In this document: positions 12,366 to 24,191 of the stretch, piece after piece
How positions within the stretch are numbered: the first letter of the stretch is position 1
How the letters are laid out: each line of letters starts with the position of its first letter
Source: Epiperipatus broadwayi
Lineage: Eukaryota; Onychophora; Udeonychophora; Euonychophora; Peripatidae
NCBI GenBank assembly: GCA_028023455.1
Contig: JAQFVV010006200.1
Location: 3,977,738-4,041,737, forward strand
DNA: 64,000 nt
Reading direction: 5' to 3'
Notes under the pieces: generated by a model
The model's database searches: none
Told to the model about the DNA's origin: nothing
Seen by the model: the letters and a program-made list of their open reading frames with translations, nothing else
Position numbers and translations under genes: made by a program

Positions 12366-15300
12366 CACACACGCACACATACTAAATCAAAATTTTATTA
12401 AAGTAAGTTATGCAGTAATTTTTATCTTAATTTTTTTAAAAAATTTTAACGAATAAATATATATAATTAGAAAAAACGAGCTTGAATAGCAACTGCAAAA
12501 CGAAAATTTTTTCCACAAAATAACAATAAAAGATATACTAATAAGATTATCACCAATGAGTTGATAAAAATTGATATAGTTTTCTTTTTATTTTATTTTC
12601 AATATAAGACTCGTTTACAAACAGTAAATAAATAACCAGCTAACTTAAAACAGTACAGATTTGTTATCTGAAAAAAATCTAAAATGTCTTTGACAACTTC
12701 AGTAACAATTGGGGGAGGGGGGAATTCAAGTTGGACTGAATCAAATTTGTGCTTGAGGTATGGCAAAGAAGTGCATTAAATATCTGCACATGATCTTTTA
12801 TAATATATATATAAGTTGCACTAAGTATAGAAAATATTTCCAGTACAGATTAATTGATTTTTTCATCAAACATTGTTAATTGGAAGATCATAATTTTTTT
12901 ATAGATGATTAAGTTAAAATAACTTATTCATTATTATTGTATAGATATTAAATTAATTATTTATATATATGCTATAAAGAGTCATGCATTAATCTTTGTT
13001 AGTCACCTTTTAATAAGATTTATTTTACATATCAAAATGTAATGCTAAACAACAAACTTTAATACATTTTTTCCATCGCCATAATGAACATATATATATT
13101 AAATTAAAAAGGAAGATTTTCAAAAGCAACAGATATAAAAAATATATCATTAAGGGTTATTTAAAAATAGTGTTGTTAATTACATACCTATTAATCCAGA
13201 TAATATATAATAAAAGAAAACACTAAAATTAAATCCATAAATTTCATTATATATATATAAACATATCGTTACACTGGTTAGTGGAACTTTAGGCAAGGAT
13301 TTGCCTTAGCAATCATCATCAATTTGTGCATATTATTTTCATTTATAATCCATTATTTGCAATTATGATCTTAAAAATTTTTTTGAACATTTTTTTAAAA
13401 AAACCCTACCAAAATGGTATTCATTTTGAAAGACTAATAATATCATAAGATAGTGATTTTATTAAACCTTCTGCACATTGGCAGATTTAATTGTTTTTCC
13501 TTGGTGAAACTTTTTGTAAGCTTTCAACTTTTGATTTTAGTATTAAACTGTTATTCTATATCAGAATTCAATAAATTAACTTGATTTAGTAGTAAAATAC
13601 ATCTGCAAATGAAAAAAAATAATTAAAATTCATATTTGAACATTGCAAATATTAAAAATATGGAGATCCTAAATGATAACAATAAACATTACATCACTGA
13701 AAGCTTGGCAGAACAGAATAATTTTAGAATATAAACAAATCTTTTTTAACTGAAGTTTGTATTCAAAATGTAAATGAATAAATGTCCATGTCTGATAAAT
13801 CTATTAAATTCTGTTTTAAAATATTAACATTTTTTAAAAATTATTATAATATCACAAATTATCCCAATACAGTGTCAGCAATAATGTACTAAACATAATT
13901 TTCATAAAAGAAGTCTACCATCATTTTCTTTATGAATGTTGCATTAGAAGTTATCCTCCTCTATTTTTAAAAATAAAAAATATAAGTATAAAATAAAAGA
14001 ATAACAATATTTACTTTTGATTTTTAATAATTATTACACAAATATTGTTTAAAAATAATCATGAATCTTATTAAACTTTTTTTAAAAAAAATTAATGATT
14101 TTAGTTACTCCAACAATGTTCTCAAAATAACTTCACAAATAGACATGGGCATCCATAAGAAAAGATTAAGTTAATCAAAAAGAAGAAGACAACACTAATT
14201 TTTTTATTCTGTTGCTAATTAATTTTATTGAGCACTTTTGATTTTTTTAAAATTAAAACATAAATATATTTAAAAAATGTGAATTTGTGAAAAAAATAGT
14301 GAAATACCTCAATAGATGACTGTACAAACACCATTTAAAAAATATAAGCACTTTTTTCTGGATTCCTCTGACAAATGCCCCTTCATGCTGATGACTAACA
14401 TTGTTAAATCTGCATCTTTCAAAAATAAAATGGCTACATTACATTATGTAAATCACAAAATGATCATTTGAAATTTTGTATAGTAATCAAAATGTGTGTA
14501 ATTTTATTTTATAGACCTTAATTTCAATTATTTTTTTAATTGTTGTTAATAAATTTGTAGTCAATTGTTCAAAATTGTATTGCATCACCTCTTGGTCACA
14601 TACAGTAATAGAGCTTGTGTTCTCTAAGCTAGATTTGTGCACAGGATGAATTTATGAATGGGGATGTGTATTTAGTGCTTTTGGGGCATCCAGCGATGAT
14701 CAGTCATCATCATCCTGGTTGGTACATGAGATTATATTCTTTAAAGCCCACACATTATATTTTATTTTAATTTTGTCTTATTAGAAGTTAAGTTTATACT
14801 TGGCCAGTACAAGTGGCCAGGGCATTGATGATGATCAGCATGTTTTAAATGTCCCAGAATTATTGTTTAGATTTTCTGCTTATGTATTCTAATGGAATAG
14901 CACTTAAGTTGTGTCTCCAAAGTTATGTTTAAATAATTACCCAAGCTGGCAAAGGCTCAATAGTTAGCCTGGTCTACAGAAGACCCATTTCCTATTCAGT
15001 CACAAGGTTGACTCTTGAGTTATATTTTTTATTGTTCAAATCTAACCACAAGATGGACTGTTGATTTTATTATATTTTATTGTGGATCATTCATGATGAT
15101 GAATGGTTTCTTCGAGTATGAGTCATACTTACTTATACTTTTTGATAATGCTGGTTGATATATGATTAATTTATAAATATGCTTTTAGTTGCTCTTCTGA
15201 TCACTCAATGATCTCTCAGAGATTTTATGATCTCATGTTCCCCTTTAATATTATACTTCTTGTAAATTTATATTAAATCATTTTATTTGAAATATTGACT

Positions 15301-15377
15301 TGATCCACACCATCCCATTACAATATATATATATATAATCGGACGAGAACCTGTGTTTTCAACGTAGTATGACCATA
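12366..15377. other. AT-rich non-coding sequence
   Basis: No coding signature. At 14.6-15.1 kb a slightly less AT-rich stretch contains several GATGATCAGTCATCATCATC-like and GGCCAGTACAAGTGGCCAG self-complementary strings that I could not assign. A (TA)n tract lies just before the RTE 5' end (about 15325-15340). Confidence 0.45.
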
Positions 15378-15669
15378 GGCTGCAGAAAGGAGTTTGCTAT
15401 TAACTGAAAGGAGACCCTTTGATTCCTCTTGGAGGCCTTAAAGGAACCGAGCAGGGCAAATTCCTAATGTCCACTCCATATGTTCTTGTCGTTGCAGCTG
15501 TTATTACTATATGTTTATTCATATAGTATACGAACATGGATGGGCTGCTCACCAACATGCATTAGCCAGCGTGGTGAGTTTATTGGCTTTTTACCTCTGA
15601 GTTTAAGATCAAGAAACACCATGGTCTTTCTTCTCAGTGCCTGATAAGGCAGAATGAATGTTTGTGTAA

Positions 15670-15996
15670 ATGATAAAGATTTTTCCCAATTATACAATTA
15701 TGACAGACAAAAATAAAGCATGGCCCTTAATCCCAGGAGGCTGTAAAGTCACTAACCAAGGCAGCGGTTGGTGGCCGAAGGCGGAGGGTGCTAAGAATAT
15801 TCTGGAGGTGGACCCAGGCTGCCATTTGATGACGACTTTTTATTTAGGTACTTACAACTGCAGATCACTTTCAAATGAAGGAAGATTGCAAGAATTAGAA
15901 GAACTCTCTTATATTAAATGGGATATTATTGGACTTTGTGAAGTTAGAAGAAAAGGTGAAGAGACAATTGATTTAAAAAGTGGACATATGCTCTAA
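15670..15996 (+). pseudogene. RTE endonuclease, N-terminal segment
   Basis: The domain starts at LGTYNCRSLSNEGRLQELEE (residues about 59-78), the first APE-nuclease block. It continues through WDIIGLCEVRRKGEE, whose Glu is the expected metal ligand. It stops after KSGHML because about 62 nt, present at 40.82-40.88 kb, are deleted here. The Met at 15670 is only the first ATG in frame; the true start may be the Met at about 15700 (MTDKNK). Confidence 0.8.
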
Positions 15997-17002
15997 GTGG
16001 AAGAACAATATTGTGGAGATTGATGGTGTATCAGACAGAGTGGCAAGATTAGTTATACAACTTAATAGCAGATATCAAATGCAGATAATTCAGGTTTATG
16101 CCCCAACAAGTTCTCACAGTGATGAAGTAGTAGAAGATTTTTATATGGATGTACAAAAGGCTTTTGATCAGAGTAAACAACATTTTAAAATTGTTATGGG
16201 AGATTTTAATGCTAGAATTGGTAAACAAATGAAAGATGAAAGTGTTGTAGGTAATTTTGGTTATGGTAATAGAAATGAGAGAGGACATAGACTTGTGGAG
16301 TTTGCAGAGAAGGAAAAACTTTATATTATGAATTCTTTTTTTGAGAAAAATGTTAGAAGGAAATGGACATGGAAGCATCCAAATGAAGGTACAGCAGAAT
16401 TGGATTATATTTTGACTAACAGGAAATACATATTTCAAGATTGTAATGTTCTTAATAAATTTAACACAGGAAGTGATCATCGATTAGTAAGGGGTAAGAT
16501 ACATGTTAATGTAAAACTAGAGAGACAAAAATTATTAAGAAAAACTATATTTACAGTTGATATTCCTAATCTTCAAAAACATTCTAATGAATTTAAATTA
16601 GAACTTACAAATCGGTTTCAAGTATTAGTAGATTTTGAACATGATTCAGATTTCAATGAAATTAATATGAAAATAACTGATACACTTTTAAAAACTGCAA
16701 CAAAGATAGCTGGTAGAAAAAAGCAGCAATTGACTAATAAAATTTCTACTGAGACTAGAGAACTTATGAAGAAAAGAAGGAATATGAAGATATGCAAGAA
16801 TGATGCATTAAAAAGAATTGAATATCTCGAATTTTGTAAAATGGTGCGGAAAAGAGTTGAAAATGATATAAGAAAGTATAACTGTGAACTAGCAAGAAAA
16901 GCTGTAGAAGAAAATAAAAGTCTTAAGAATGTAAAACAACATTTTGGTATTGATAGGAAATTTATATCTGCAATAAGGAAAAAAAGATGGAATTATTACT
17001 AA
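15980..17002 (+). CDS. RTE APE-type endonuclease, main part
   Basis: 340 residues. The nuclease motifs appear in order: QVYAPTSS (38-45), GDFNARIG (74-81, catalytic Asp and Asn), LDYILTN (141-147) and GSDHRLV (164-170, Asp-His catalytic pair). A linker towards the RT follows. The role is to nick target DNA to prime reverse transcription. The N-terminal 15 or so residues are an out-of-frame artefact of the upstream deletion. The end (RKKRWNYY) is a frameshift: in the 40 kb copy the same region reads on into the RT. Not a stand-alone gene. Confidence 0.85.
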   Translation: MDICSKWKNNIVEIDGVSDRVARLVIQLNSRYQMQIIQVYAPTSSHSDEVVEDFYMDVQKAFDQSKQHFKIVMGDFNARIGKQMKDESVVGNFGYGNRNERGHRLVEFAEKEKLYIMNSFFEKNVRRKWTWKHPNEGTAELDYILTNRKYIFQDCNVLNKFNTGSDHRLVRGKIHVNVKLERQKLLRKTIFTVDIPNLQKHSNEFKLELTNRFQVLVDFEHDSDFNEINMKITDTLLKTATKIAGRKKQQLTNKISTETRELMKKRRNMKICKNDALKRIEYLEFCKMVRKRVENDIRKYNCELARKAVEENKSLKNVKQHFGIDRKFISAIRKKRWNYY

Positions 17003-17018
17003 AAAGAGGGATGACATT

Positions 17019-18599
17019 ATGAAATTGGTAGAAGATTTTTATCAAGAATTATATAGTAATAAAGAACAAGTACCTCCTATATCTATTACATCTTCCGAAT
17101 TGCCCAGAATTTTAAATGAAGAAGTGAGAAATGCAATTAAATGTATGAAAAAAGGAAAGGCTCCAGGTAATGATGGAATTATAATTGATATATTAAAAGA
17201 AGCAGGTGAAGAAACAGAAAAAATATTAGCAAAGTTATATACCAAATGTCTAAATGATAAAGATGTACCGCATGATTGGAAGAATGCAGTAATAATATTA
17301 ATATTTAAAAAAGGTGATAAAGAAGATATTAGAAATTACAGACCTATCAGCCTTTTATCAGTTTTATATAAAATTTTTACCAAGATAATTACAACTCGTC
17401 TACAGAGAACCTTGGATTTTCACCAACCAAGAGAACAAGCTGGATTTAAAAGTGGTTTTAGTACAGTAGATCATATTCAAGTATTGAGAGAAGTTATAGA
17501 AAGGACAAATGAATATGAGTTGTCATTATGTTTTGGATTTGTAGATTATGAAAAGGCATTTGATTCTATAAACATTTCTTCAGTGATTAAAGCATTGGAT
17601 CATCAAGGTATAGATCCAGGATATTGTCATATTTTAAAGAATATTTATAAAAATGCAACAGCAACAATTAGATTACATAATGATACTGGGAAAGTCAACA
17701 TTGAGAAAGGTGTAAGACAAGGTGACTCCATATCTCCAAAACTTTTTACAGCAGTGCTGCAAGAAGTATTTTGTGGATTAAAATGGGAAACTAAAGGAGT
17801 GAAAGTAAATGGAGATTATTTAAATCATTTAGATTTCGCAGATGATGTAGTTGTTTTTGCAAATAATGCTTCCGAGCTGCAGGAAATGTTGCAGGAGTTA
17901 TCAGATGAAAGTAGGAAAGTAGGACTAAAGATAAATGTTAAAAAGACTAAAGTAATGTTTAATCGATTTGCTCCAAATATGAAAATAAAGATTGATTATG
18001 ATGAATTAGAAGAAGTTAAGAGTTACAAATACCTTGGTCAGATTATTAATACAGATGGAAACATAATAGAGGAAATTAATCATAGAATTAAACTTGGTTG
18101 GAGTGCTTTTGGTATAAATAACTTGATATTAAAAGGAAATATGCCTATGTGTTTGAAAAGAAAGGTTTTTAACAAATGTGTTTTACCAGTTCTTACTTAT
18201 GGATCTGAGACTTGGACACTTAATAGAAGATCAATACAGAGACTTCAGACCACTCAAAGAAGTATGGAGAGATGTATGTTGGGAGTAACAAGAAGAGATC
18301 GAAAACGCAATGTATGGGTAAGAGAACAAACAGGTGTTACTGACCTCATTGAAAAAATTAAAAGATTGAAGTGGAGTTGGGCTGGACATATTGCTAGAAG
18401 AGATGATAATAGATGGACAATTGAAATTTTAAACTGGATTCCAAGAGATTGTAAAAGACCCAGAAGGAGACCACATGTAAGATGGATGGATGAAATAAGA
18501 AAATGTGTAGGGGTAAGGTGGAGAAGAGAAGCTAAAGATCGGAGAAGATGGATTAAACTTGGAGAGACCTTCATCCTGCAGTGGATTGATAATGGTTGA
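17019..18599 (+). CDS. RTE reverse transcriptase with C-terminal domain
   Basis: 526 residues and the longest credible ORF in the window. RT blocks: [14 protein letters not shown], then [28 protein letters not shown], then [24 protein letters not shown] (first catalytic Asp at residue 176), [17 protein letters not shown], and [10 protein letters not shown] (FADD at 273-276). After the thumb come [11 protein letters not shown] and a C-terminal segment with [13 protein letters not shown] and RWMDEIRK, typical of RTE proteins. It copies the element's RNA at the nicked target. Met at 17019 is the first ATG after the frameshift; the natural protein would be fused to the endonuclease upstream. All catalytic residues are present. 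Confidence 0.92.
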   Translation: MKLVEDFYQELYSNKEQVPPISITSSELPRILNEEVRNAIKCMKKGKAPGNDGIIIDILKEAGEETEKILAKLYTKCLNDKDVPHDWKNAVIILIFKKGDKEDIRNYRPISLLSVLYKIFTKIITTRLQRTLDFHQPREQAGFKSGFSTVDHIQVLREVIERTNEYELSLCFGFVDYEKAFDSINISSVIKALDHQGIDPGYCHILKNIYKNATATIRLHNDTGKVNIEKGVRQGDSISPKLFTAVLQEVFCGLKWETKGVKVNGDYLNHLDFADDVVVFANNASELQEMLQELSDESRKVGLKINVKKTKVMFNRFAPNMKIKIDYDELEEVKSYKYLGQIINTDGNIIEEINHRIKLGWSAFGINNLILKGNMPMCLKRKVFNKCVLPVLTYGSETWTLNRRSIQRLQTTQRSMERCMLGVTRRDRKRNVWVREQTGVTDLIEKIKRLKWSWAGHIARRDDNRWTIEILNWIPRDCKRPRRRPHVRWMDEIRKCVGVRWRREAKDRRRWIKLGETFILQWIDNG

Positions 18600-18626
18600 T
18601 AATGATGATGATGATGATATATATAA

Positions 18627-18708
18627 TATAGGGAATGTACCAATAGCTCAAACAAGCTCTTAACTGATAAGTGCAGAGTTTGTTTGAGCTGTTGGTACAC
18701 TCTCTATA
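18627..18708. repeat. Strong hairpin just 3' of the RTE element
   Basis: Arms of 34 nt (18627-18660 and 18675-18708, about 29 of 34 matching) with a 14-nt loop. The core GTACCAATAGCTCAAACAA pairs with TTGTTTGAGCTGTTGGTAC. It could be a tiny MITE or a small-RNA precursor; no further copies were seen here. Confidence 0.7.
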
Positions 18709-18770
18709 TTACATATTTGTAAATACAAGCATATAAATCAATGTCATGCTATATACGACTTGCTTTATTG

Positions 18771-18840
<70 letters not shown>
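18771..18840. repeat. (TA)n followed by (GA)n microsatellite
   Basis: Uninterrupted TA repeats to about 18816 switch to GA repeats until 18840, the same TA-to-AG transition that precedes the giant tract at 49.76 kb. Confidence 0.95.
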
Positions 18841-19790
18841 ATTAAAAGTTTAAAAATATTAATAAAACAGTAAGAATAAGTAACATTAGACAATCATCAA
18901 TAATGTGAAGCAGAGAAGTGTAAATCTACATTTTTCTAGGATTGTGTGATCTAAACCTAGAAGCATCTGATTAAAATATATTGCACTACTGTAAATAGAT
19001 TCCTTAAGAAAAAGTCTTTACATCTGATGAAAGTCAAAAAAGGATATTGCACAATATAAAGATATCAATCGTAGCAAAAAAAATAATAAATTTAAAATAT
19101 ATAAATAGGCAAAATTAAAAAAGTGATATTGGGAATGATCCAAACCTTTTATAATGAGTTGCTGAATTATTACAAAAAATGAGAATTTATAGAAACTAAA
19201 TTGAAAAATGCTGTTTAAATTAGATATTTTTGTACAAAATAATAAATAAGTTTCCATTACTTTTTGTTTTTTTTCCTGAATACACACAGTGTGTCTGAAT
19301 GGAAAAGTGATTAGGAACTGCTTCTCTCTCCAAGCTGCTTGCAGTGCCATCTTCAAAATGCACGTGTTACATGGCATTTAAGTTTAAATATTCTTGACAA
19401 AAATTTTAAAGCGCTAGCATTTCTAGATTAGAGTTATAACATGAAATGTGAAAGTATGTTTTACACTGTATTAATTCACAATGGAAACATAGAAGTTTGT
19501 TTTAAATTAGGAAAACTGCTTCTGAAATGTTTGAAAGGATTCAAATTGAGAACAGCAGTGAAACTGTGATTTACAAAAAAAATTTGAATGATTTTCAAGA
19601 TTTCATGATCGAAGAGAGAGTACTGAAGATAATTTATGAAGGTGTGAGCCATACTGCCACTTTCAAATTTTTGTGATGAATAGATAAACTATATTGATTC
19701 AGAGATGGTGATTTAAGCAGCTTGACAAAAGAACAAATCACATTTTCACTGGAATGCAACTTTTTTTACAATAATTAGTCATTGTTGTCT
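18841..19790. other. Unassigned AT-rich sequence
   Basis: An open frame at 19018-19377 (minus) has no recognisable domain and biased composition. I do not call it a gene. Confidence 0.45.
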
Positions 19791-19794
19791 TGCA

Positions 19795-19895
19795 TTGGTG
19801 GTCGAGAGGTCAGCGTGAGTGCCTTGCACTTGCAGGCAGTTGCCCATGTTGCGGGTTCATGTCCCGACTGATGCTATGAAACTTTAAAAAAAAAT
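19795..19895 (+). mobile_element. tRNA-derived SINE, family 2
   Basis: Head GCATTGGTGGTCGAGAGG with box A, T-arm CGGGTTCATGTCCCG with box B, and acceptor-like GCATTGG/CTGATGC pairing. A long segment between anticodon and T arms recalls class II tRNAs. It ends CTATGAAACTTT then an A-run. Sister of the 4.1 kb copy. Confidence 0.65.
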
Positions 19896-20149
19896 TAGTC
19901 ATTGTTACACACTTTCCAATACATACTTCTTTCTCTACATTACTGTAAATTTTTATTATTATTTCATCCATTCATCCACTACATTAGTAATTATTTCTTA
20001 TATCTCTGATATCCATTTCAGTTCAATTAAGAATTTATTTTGATTGCTTATTAGTATTTGTTAGATCAGTTTGATTTTAGTCATTTCCCTTTCCTCACCC
20101 ATGAATTTAAGTTTGATATATCCTTATTGATTCTAACATCCACATAATT

Positions 20150-20890
20150 TCCTATCATTATCATTCCATAGCAGAAGAAAAATCTCTCCATGTTCAATTC
20201 ATTTTCTCTGATTTCTAGCTTCTCTTTTCTGCATCATCCCAACATACTTTCCTATTTCATTCAATCATCTTACATACGGTCTCTTTCTAAATCTTTTACA
20301 ATATCTTGGAATCCACTTTAAGATTTCAATTGTCCATCTATTATTATCTCTTCTAATAATATGTCTAACCAAATTTCCATTTCAGTCTCTTTATTCTTTC
20401 AATAATGTCAGCAACAACCTGTTTGTTCTCTCACTCATGTATTTCATTCTCTTCTTGTTTGTTAGTCCTAACATGAATCTCTCCATACTTCCTTAAGTGA
20501 TCTGAAGTCTCTGTATTGTTCTTCTGTTAAGTGTCCAAGTCTCAGATCCATAAGTAATAATTGGTAAAACACAATTTATTAAAAACGTTCCTTTTCAAAC
20601 ATATAGGCATATTTCCTTTTAATATTAAATTATTTCTACTAAAAGCACCCCAATCAAGTTCAATTCTATGATTAATTTCATCCATTATGTTTCCATCTGT
20701 AGTAATAATCTGACCAAGATATTTGTACTTGTTAACTTCCGTTGAACATTCCTTTGGTCTTTTTAACATTCATCTTTACATCCTACTTTCTTACTTTCAT
20801 CTGATAACTCTTGCAACATTTCTAAAGCATTATTTGCAAAAAGAATTACATCAGCTGCAAAATCTAGATGACTTAAATAATCTCCGTTGA
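20150..20890 (-). mobile_element. RTE-family retrotransposon, 5'-truncated
   Basis: The minus-strand 3' third only. The C-terminal domain is readable at 20542-20769 ([24 protein letters not shown], then [13 protein letters not shown]). It stops at about 20890 inside the RT palm coding region (near the FADD region) and is followed by a TTATTATTATT run. There are several internal small deletions. Confidence 0.85.
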
Positions 20891-22327
20891 TTATTATTAT
20901 TATTTTTAATAAAAACAAATTCTAACTTATACTTCTCTAAATCATAATCTTTTATTATATTTTCTATTATACATTTCGTCATAAAATTTGAGAACAATAA
21001 TAAGCATAACACATTTAAGAGTCCTAATTGCTTTTAATACTAGACTATTTTTATTTCTATGACTTAATTTTCTCTATGATATTTTCATTCTATTAACAAT
21101 CGGTCCAAGACATTTATAAATATAAATAGTCACACACTGGCATATCTCATATATAATAGTTCTTTTCACAAAGATATGTTAAAACCGTATCAGTACCATT
21201 AAAGAGAGAATGATTTACAGCAAAATTATTTTGATTCATAATGATAACGTGGATTTCTAAATTACTACTGATACAATATTGCTATTTGGGCATTTTTGAT
21301 TTTTTAACTTTTTTGGATTAATAATTTTGTTGGATTAAAATGATTTATAATAAATTATTCAACAATATTCATCTTACTCCATCATTATAAGAAAATCTCC
21401 ACGTTTTTGAAGTAATCATGCTTTTGGGTACTGAATAAATATTTAAATGAAAATATTAATGAATAATACTAATCTAATTTTAATAATCCTTTGGATATAT
21501 ATTTAAAATATATTCTAAATAGTCTAACAAAAATTAAGTTTTACGTGAGAGCCGTATCTTTATCTAGAAAAAAGCATATCTATTTGCTATAACTGGGATT
21601 GAATCTGGACAAAATAAAACTTGAAATAAAATTTTCAGCTTTAAATTAACTATAAGATTTTTTTTGTAGGTAGCTAGCCATTTCCAATCTTGATTTACCA
21701 AATAATATTGGTGAGTGCATGTGCATCTAACTTTTGTAGCAAGGGGTAAGAAAAAACTATTCCAACTTCACCATCTGTAAATGATAAGTCTGATTAGTAA
21801 TGTCTTTTCTTTATTATCTTTTATTTATGATGGATAGATAGAGAAAATGCACTAGATTATTAAAAGGTTTTTCTTTTAATTGCATCTTTATATGAAAAAT
21901 AAATAAATAAGTTCTAGTTTGTATGTTGTTGTTTTTTTAATTTGTTAAATAATAACCTTTAATTTACTTAAAATGTTCATTCTATGCTAACATTTGTATA
22001 TCAAAGTATACCAATTTGATATTGATAAATACTGAACAAATGAAGGCATGTATAAGAGATTGCTGCCTGGACTAATTGAAAAGTGATAACTTAACATTAA
22101 ATAAAACTTGGAGGTTTTACATACTTTTTTAGACGTCTTTATTCATATGTTTCATATACATGTAATGGAATGAAAGTTTTAAGTATATTCAAAAAGATAA
22201 CATACATGGAAAAATAAGAGACTAATAATAATATATGTTTTTATGTTGATTAAAAACAGATATACTAATATTTAACTGAGGTAAAATTTATATCTGGACT
22301 AAGAATGATAGATATTTATGTATTATA
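20891..22327. other. Unassigned AT-rich sequence
   Basis: No coding or repeat signature recognised. Confidence 0.5.
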
Positions 22328-22504
22328 TCTGCTGCTTCGGTTTGCAGTGGCAGAAGGCTGTACCTGCCCCCCAATGGGAGGGGGTGTTTGTGACAGCAGA
22401 ATGCCATAGGTGTAACTTTTTAATGCGGTAGTCTGCTGTTAAATATCCCCCCTTCCTTCACTGGAGAAAGGTATAGTTTTGCTGTCACTAACACAGACAG
22501 CAGA
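22328..22504. mobile_element. MITE-like hairpin element, GC-richer than surroundings
   Basis: 177 bp bounded by TCTGCTG and CAGCAGA. The left and right halves, each about 72 nt, are diverged inverted copies (shared blocks include CTGCTGT, a run of C, AGGTA and TTCTGCCACT-like strings) around a central 35 nt. It contains C5-6 and G5-6 runs unlike the AT-rich flanks. A clear target-site duplication was not found. Non-coding, so non-autonomous if mobile. Confidence 0.6.
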
Positions 22505-23150
22505 TTTAATATGTAAGTACTAAATACGATAATTTCTAGCCTGATAAATAATTATTATTAATCATTAATGTATTTTAAAGTTGGTGGTGTTAAATGTATA
22601 TGAGTATAGAAAGTTCGATTCTTGGAAATTATAATATCTGTTGGATATTCATTTTCAATGCAATCTGTATATATTAAACATTTATTTTTATATCAATACG
22701 TCATCATTATAATCAAACAAAAAATTATAATTTTTTTTTTCTTTTTTGTTTATTATAGTTTTTTTTTTGGCTTTCCTTTTTTAAAAATTTAGTCTATGGG
22801 TGCTTTTTTTCAGCATTATAAAGAAATCTGTGGATATTCCAGCTTATCAACATTTTTTTTTTTTGGTAGTGTTTGATAACATCTAGAAAATAAAGTTTAT
22901 CTTTTATTTTTTTGTGGTAAGGTTTTTATTACTTTTTAAATAACATTTGCATAAACAGTACTTAATTAGATGCTACAAATATTTTTCTTTTTTTGAGACA
23001 ATTAATGATGCAAGTTCATAGTTGCTATTTTTTAAAAAAATTAAAAATCACAAACTATATAAAGAAGTAGGACAAAGTTAAAGCAAAATCAAAATAGAAG
23101 AAGGGCAGTTACATTAGTAAAAAAATAATCAGATAGTTTGTTGTTCTGTA
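22505..23150. other. Unassigned sequence with long poly-T runs
   Basis: Many T8-T12 runs; nothing else recognised. Confidence 0.5.
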
Positions 23151-23154
23151 GATT

Positions 23155-23245
23155 CTTAAACCATTCAAGCACTGAAAATGCTACAATGAGTCCTAACTCC
23201 TGAGTTCATCATTCTTCTATTGTACCAAATCATGCAGGCATTCAT
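23155..23245 (-). mobile_element. tRNA-Pro-like SINE, decayed fragment
   Basis: On the minus strand GCCTGCATGATTTGGTACAA and GAACTCAGGAGTT match the family head. The tail is mostly lost. Confidence 0.5.
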
Positions 23246-23540
23246 ATTAGTTACGAATATTTACTCACTTCTATCATTAAATTTTATTTCAAAATGTTTC
23301 TACATTACTTTATCTATTGTAGAATGTTTATTTATTTATTTACTTTTAATATGGAATTGTTCAAGTATAGGTAAATTATAACTCAAGTTAAAAAAATAAA
23401 GTTGATGCTAATGGAAATTAGGACATTATGCAGATCAAAAGATTTCCCCAAATATCAGCTGATAGAATAACAATGTAGCACTCTTGAATACAAATTAGGG
23501 TGTTATTTTCAAACTCTATTAAGATTTATTAGAAGTGGGG

Positions 23541-23652
23541 GGCTAATAGTTTTATTGCTTGGGAATTTATAAAAATTTCAACACCAGAATTGATCCTGGG
23601 ACCTCCCAAAACCAAATCAGATGCTCTACCACTAGACCAAATTGTGCAGGGT
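23541..23652 (-). mobile_element. tRNA-Pro-like SINE (best copy)
   Basis: Minus-strand reading: CTGCACAATTTGGTCTAGTG supplies box A (TGGTCTAGTGG), and GAGGTCCCAGGATCAATTCTGG supplies the T arm and box B region. The tail is ATAAATTCCCAAGCAATAAA then ACTATTAGCC. Head order and the GGTCTAG/GAGGTCCC strings resemble a tRNA-Pro. At least eight relatives with the same tail occur in the window, so it is a dispersed family rather than a tRNA gene. Confidence 0.75.
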
Positions 23653-23731
23653 ATATTTGTATAATATTAGTTGACATATTTATTAAAAGAATAGTAATGT
23701 TCTGATTATTTATTGAATGTCAGCATGTAAT

Positions 23732-23978
23732 TATAAAGGAAAAGGTTTTAATCTTTTCCATAGATGCTTTAAATGTTTATAATAGCCAAATGATGTAGTA
23801 TAGAGGAAACACCCAAACCTTGACACAAGATAGGAATGGCAGTTCTTGTCTTTATAAAATCCCTATTTTGGGTCAAAGTTGGAGAGTTCTCTCTATAGTC
23901 AAAAAAAGTACATCATTAGGCTATTATAAATGTTTAAAAAAAAACCATAGAAAAGGTTAAAGCCTTACTCTTTATAAT
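23732..23978. mobile_element. Foldback (MITE-like) element
   Basis: About 247 bp forming one long imperfect hairpin. ATTATAAAGGAAAAGGTTTT on the left is matched by the complement of GGTTAAAGCCTTACTCTTTATAAT on the right. The TTTATAATAGCCAAATGATG / CATCATTAGGCTATTATAAA blocks also pair. No coding capacity. Target-site duplication unresolved. Confidence 0.65.
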
Positions 23979-24092
23979 ATAATAAAAAAAAACAGTAATG
24001 TATAAAAATTAATTTCAAACAAAAGAAACTTCATAAAAGAAAGCACCAATTAATTAATTTGTTTATTAAAAAATGAAAAAAATAATAATCAA

Positions 24093-24191
24093 ATGATTTA
24101 GTCCTTGAAAATTTATAAAAAGTTGAGCTCTTGAAGTAGGAAAGGTGACTGTGATCCAGGAACATTTAGCTCTTCGCTAAACCATGCAAGT
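24093..24191 (-). mobile_element. tRNA-Pro-like SINE, degenerate copy
   Basis: The minus strand shows TTGCATGGTTTAGCGAAGAG, GTTCCTGGATCACAG and the tail TTTATAAATTTTCAAGGAC. Order and spacing match the 23.5 kb copy. Confidence 0.55.

Larger units (their letters stand above)
15378..18619 (+). mobile_element. RTE-family non-LTR retrotransposon, youngest full-length copy
   Basis: A complete element: about 290 bp of 5' leader (shared with the copies at 3.2 and 40.2 kb), then endonuclease and reverse transcriptase, no ORF1, a very short 3' UTR and a TGATAATGATGATGATGATGA end. This is the compact architecture of the RTE clade (BovB relatives). Two frame breaks interrupt the single expected ORF: a roughly 62-nt deletion near 15994 (relative to the 40 kb copy) and a one-base shift near 16985. 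It could be the source or a near relative of the other copies. Confidence 0.92.

Noticed and set aside
14640-15120. Possible structured region with GATGATCAGTCATCATC palindromes
   Set aside because: Self-complementary words are short and ATC-rich; no consistent helix set and no second copy.
16049-16480. 143-residue minus-strand frame
   Set aside because: Antisense of the RTE endonuclease, which has clear nuclease motifs on the plus strand.
18254-18700. 148-residue minus-strand frame
   Set aside because: Antisense of the RTE C-terminal domain and the adjacent hairpin.
19020-19045. CTGATGA at 19.02 kb as another hammerhead
   Set aside because: No helix II can form and no GAAA follows; AAAGTCAAAAAAGG is single-stranded.
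19018-19377. 119-residue minus-strand frame
   Set aside because: Low-complexity Phe/Leu/Ile-rich, no domain, no repeat support; expected by chance in AT-rich DNA.
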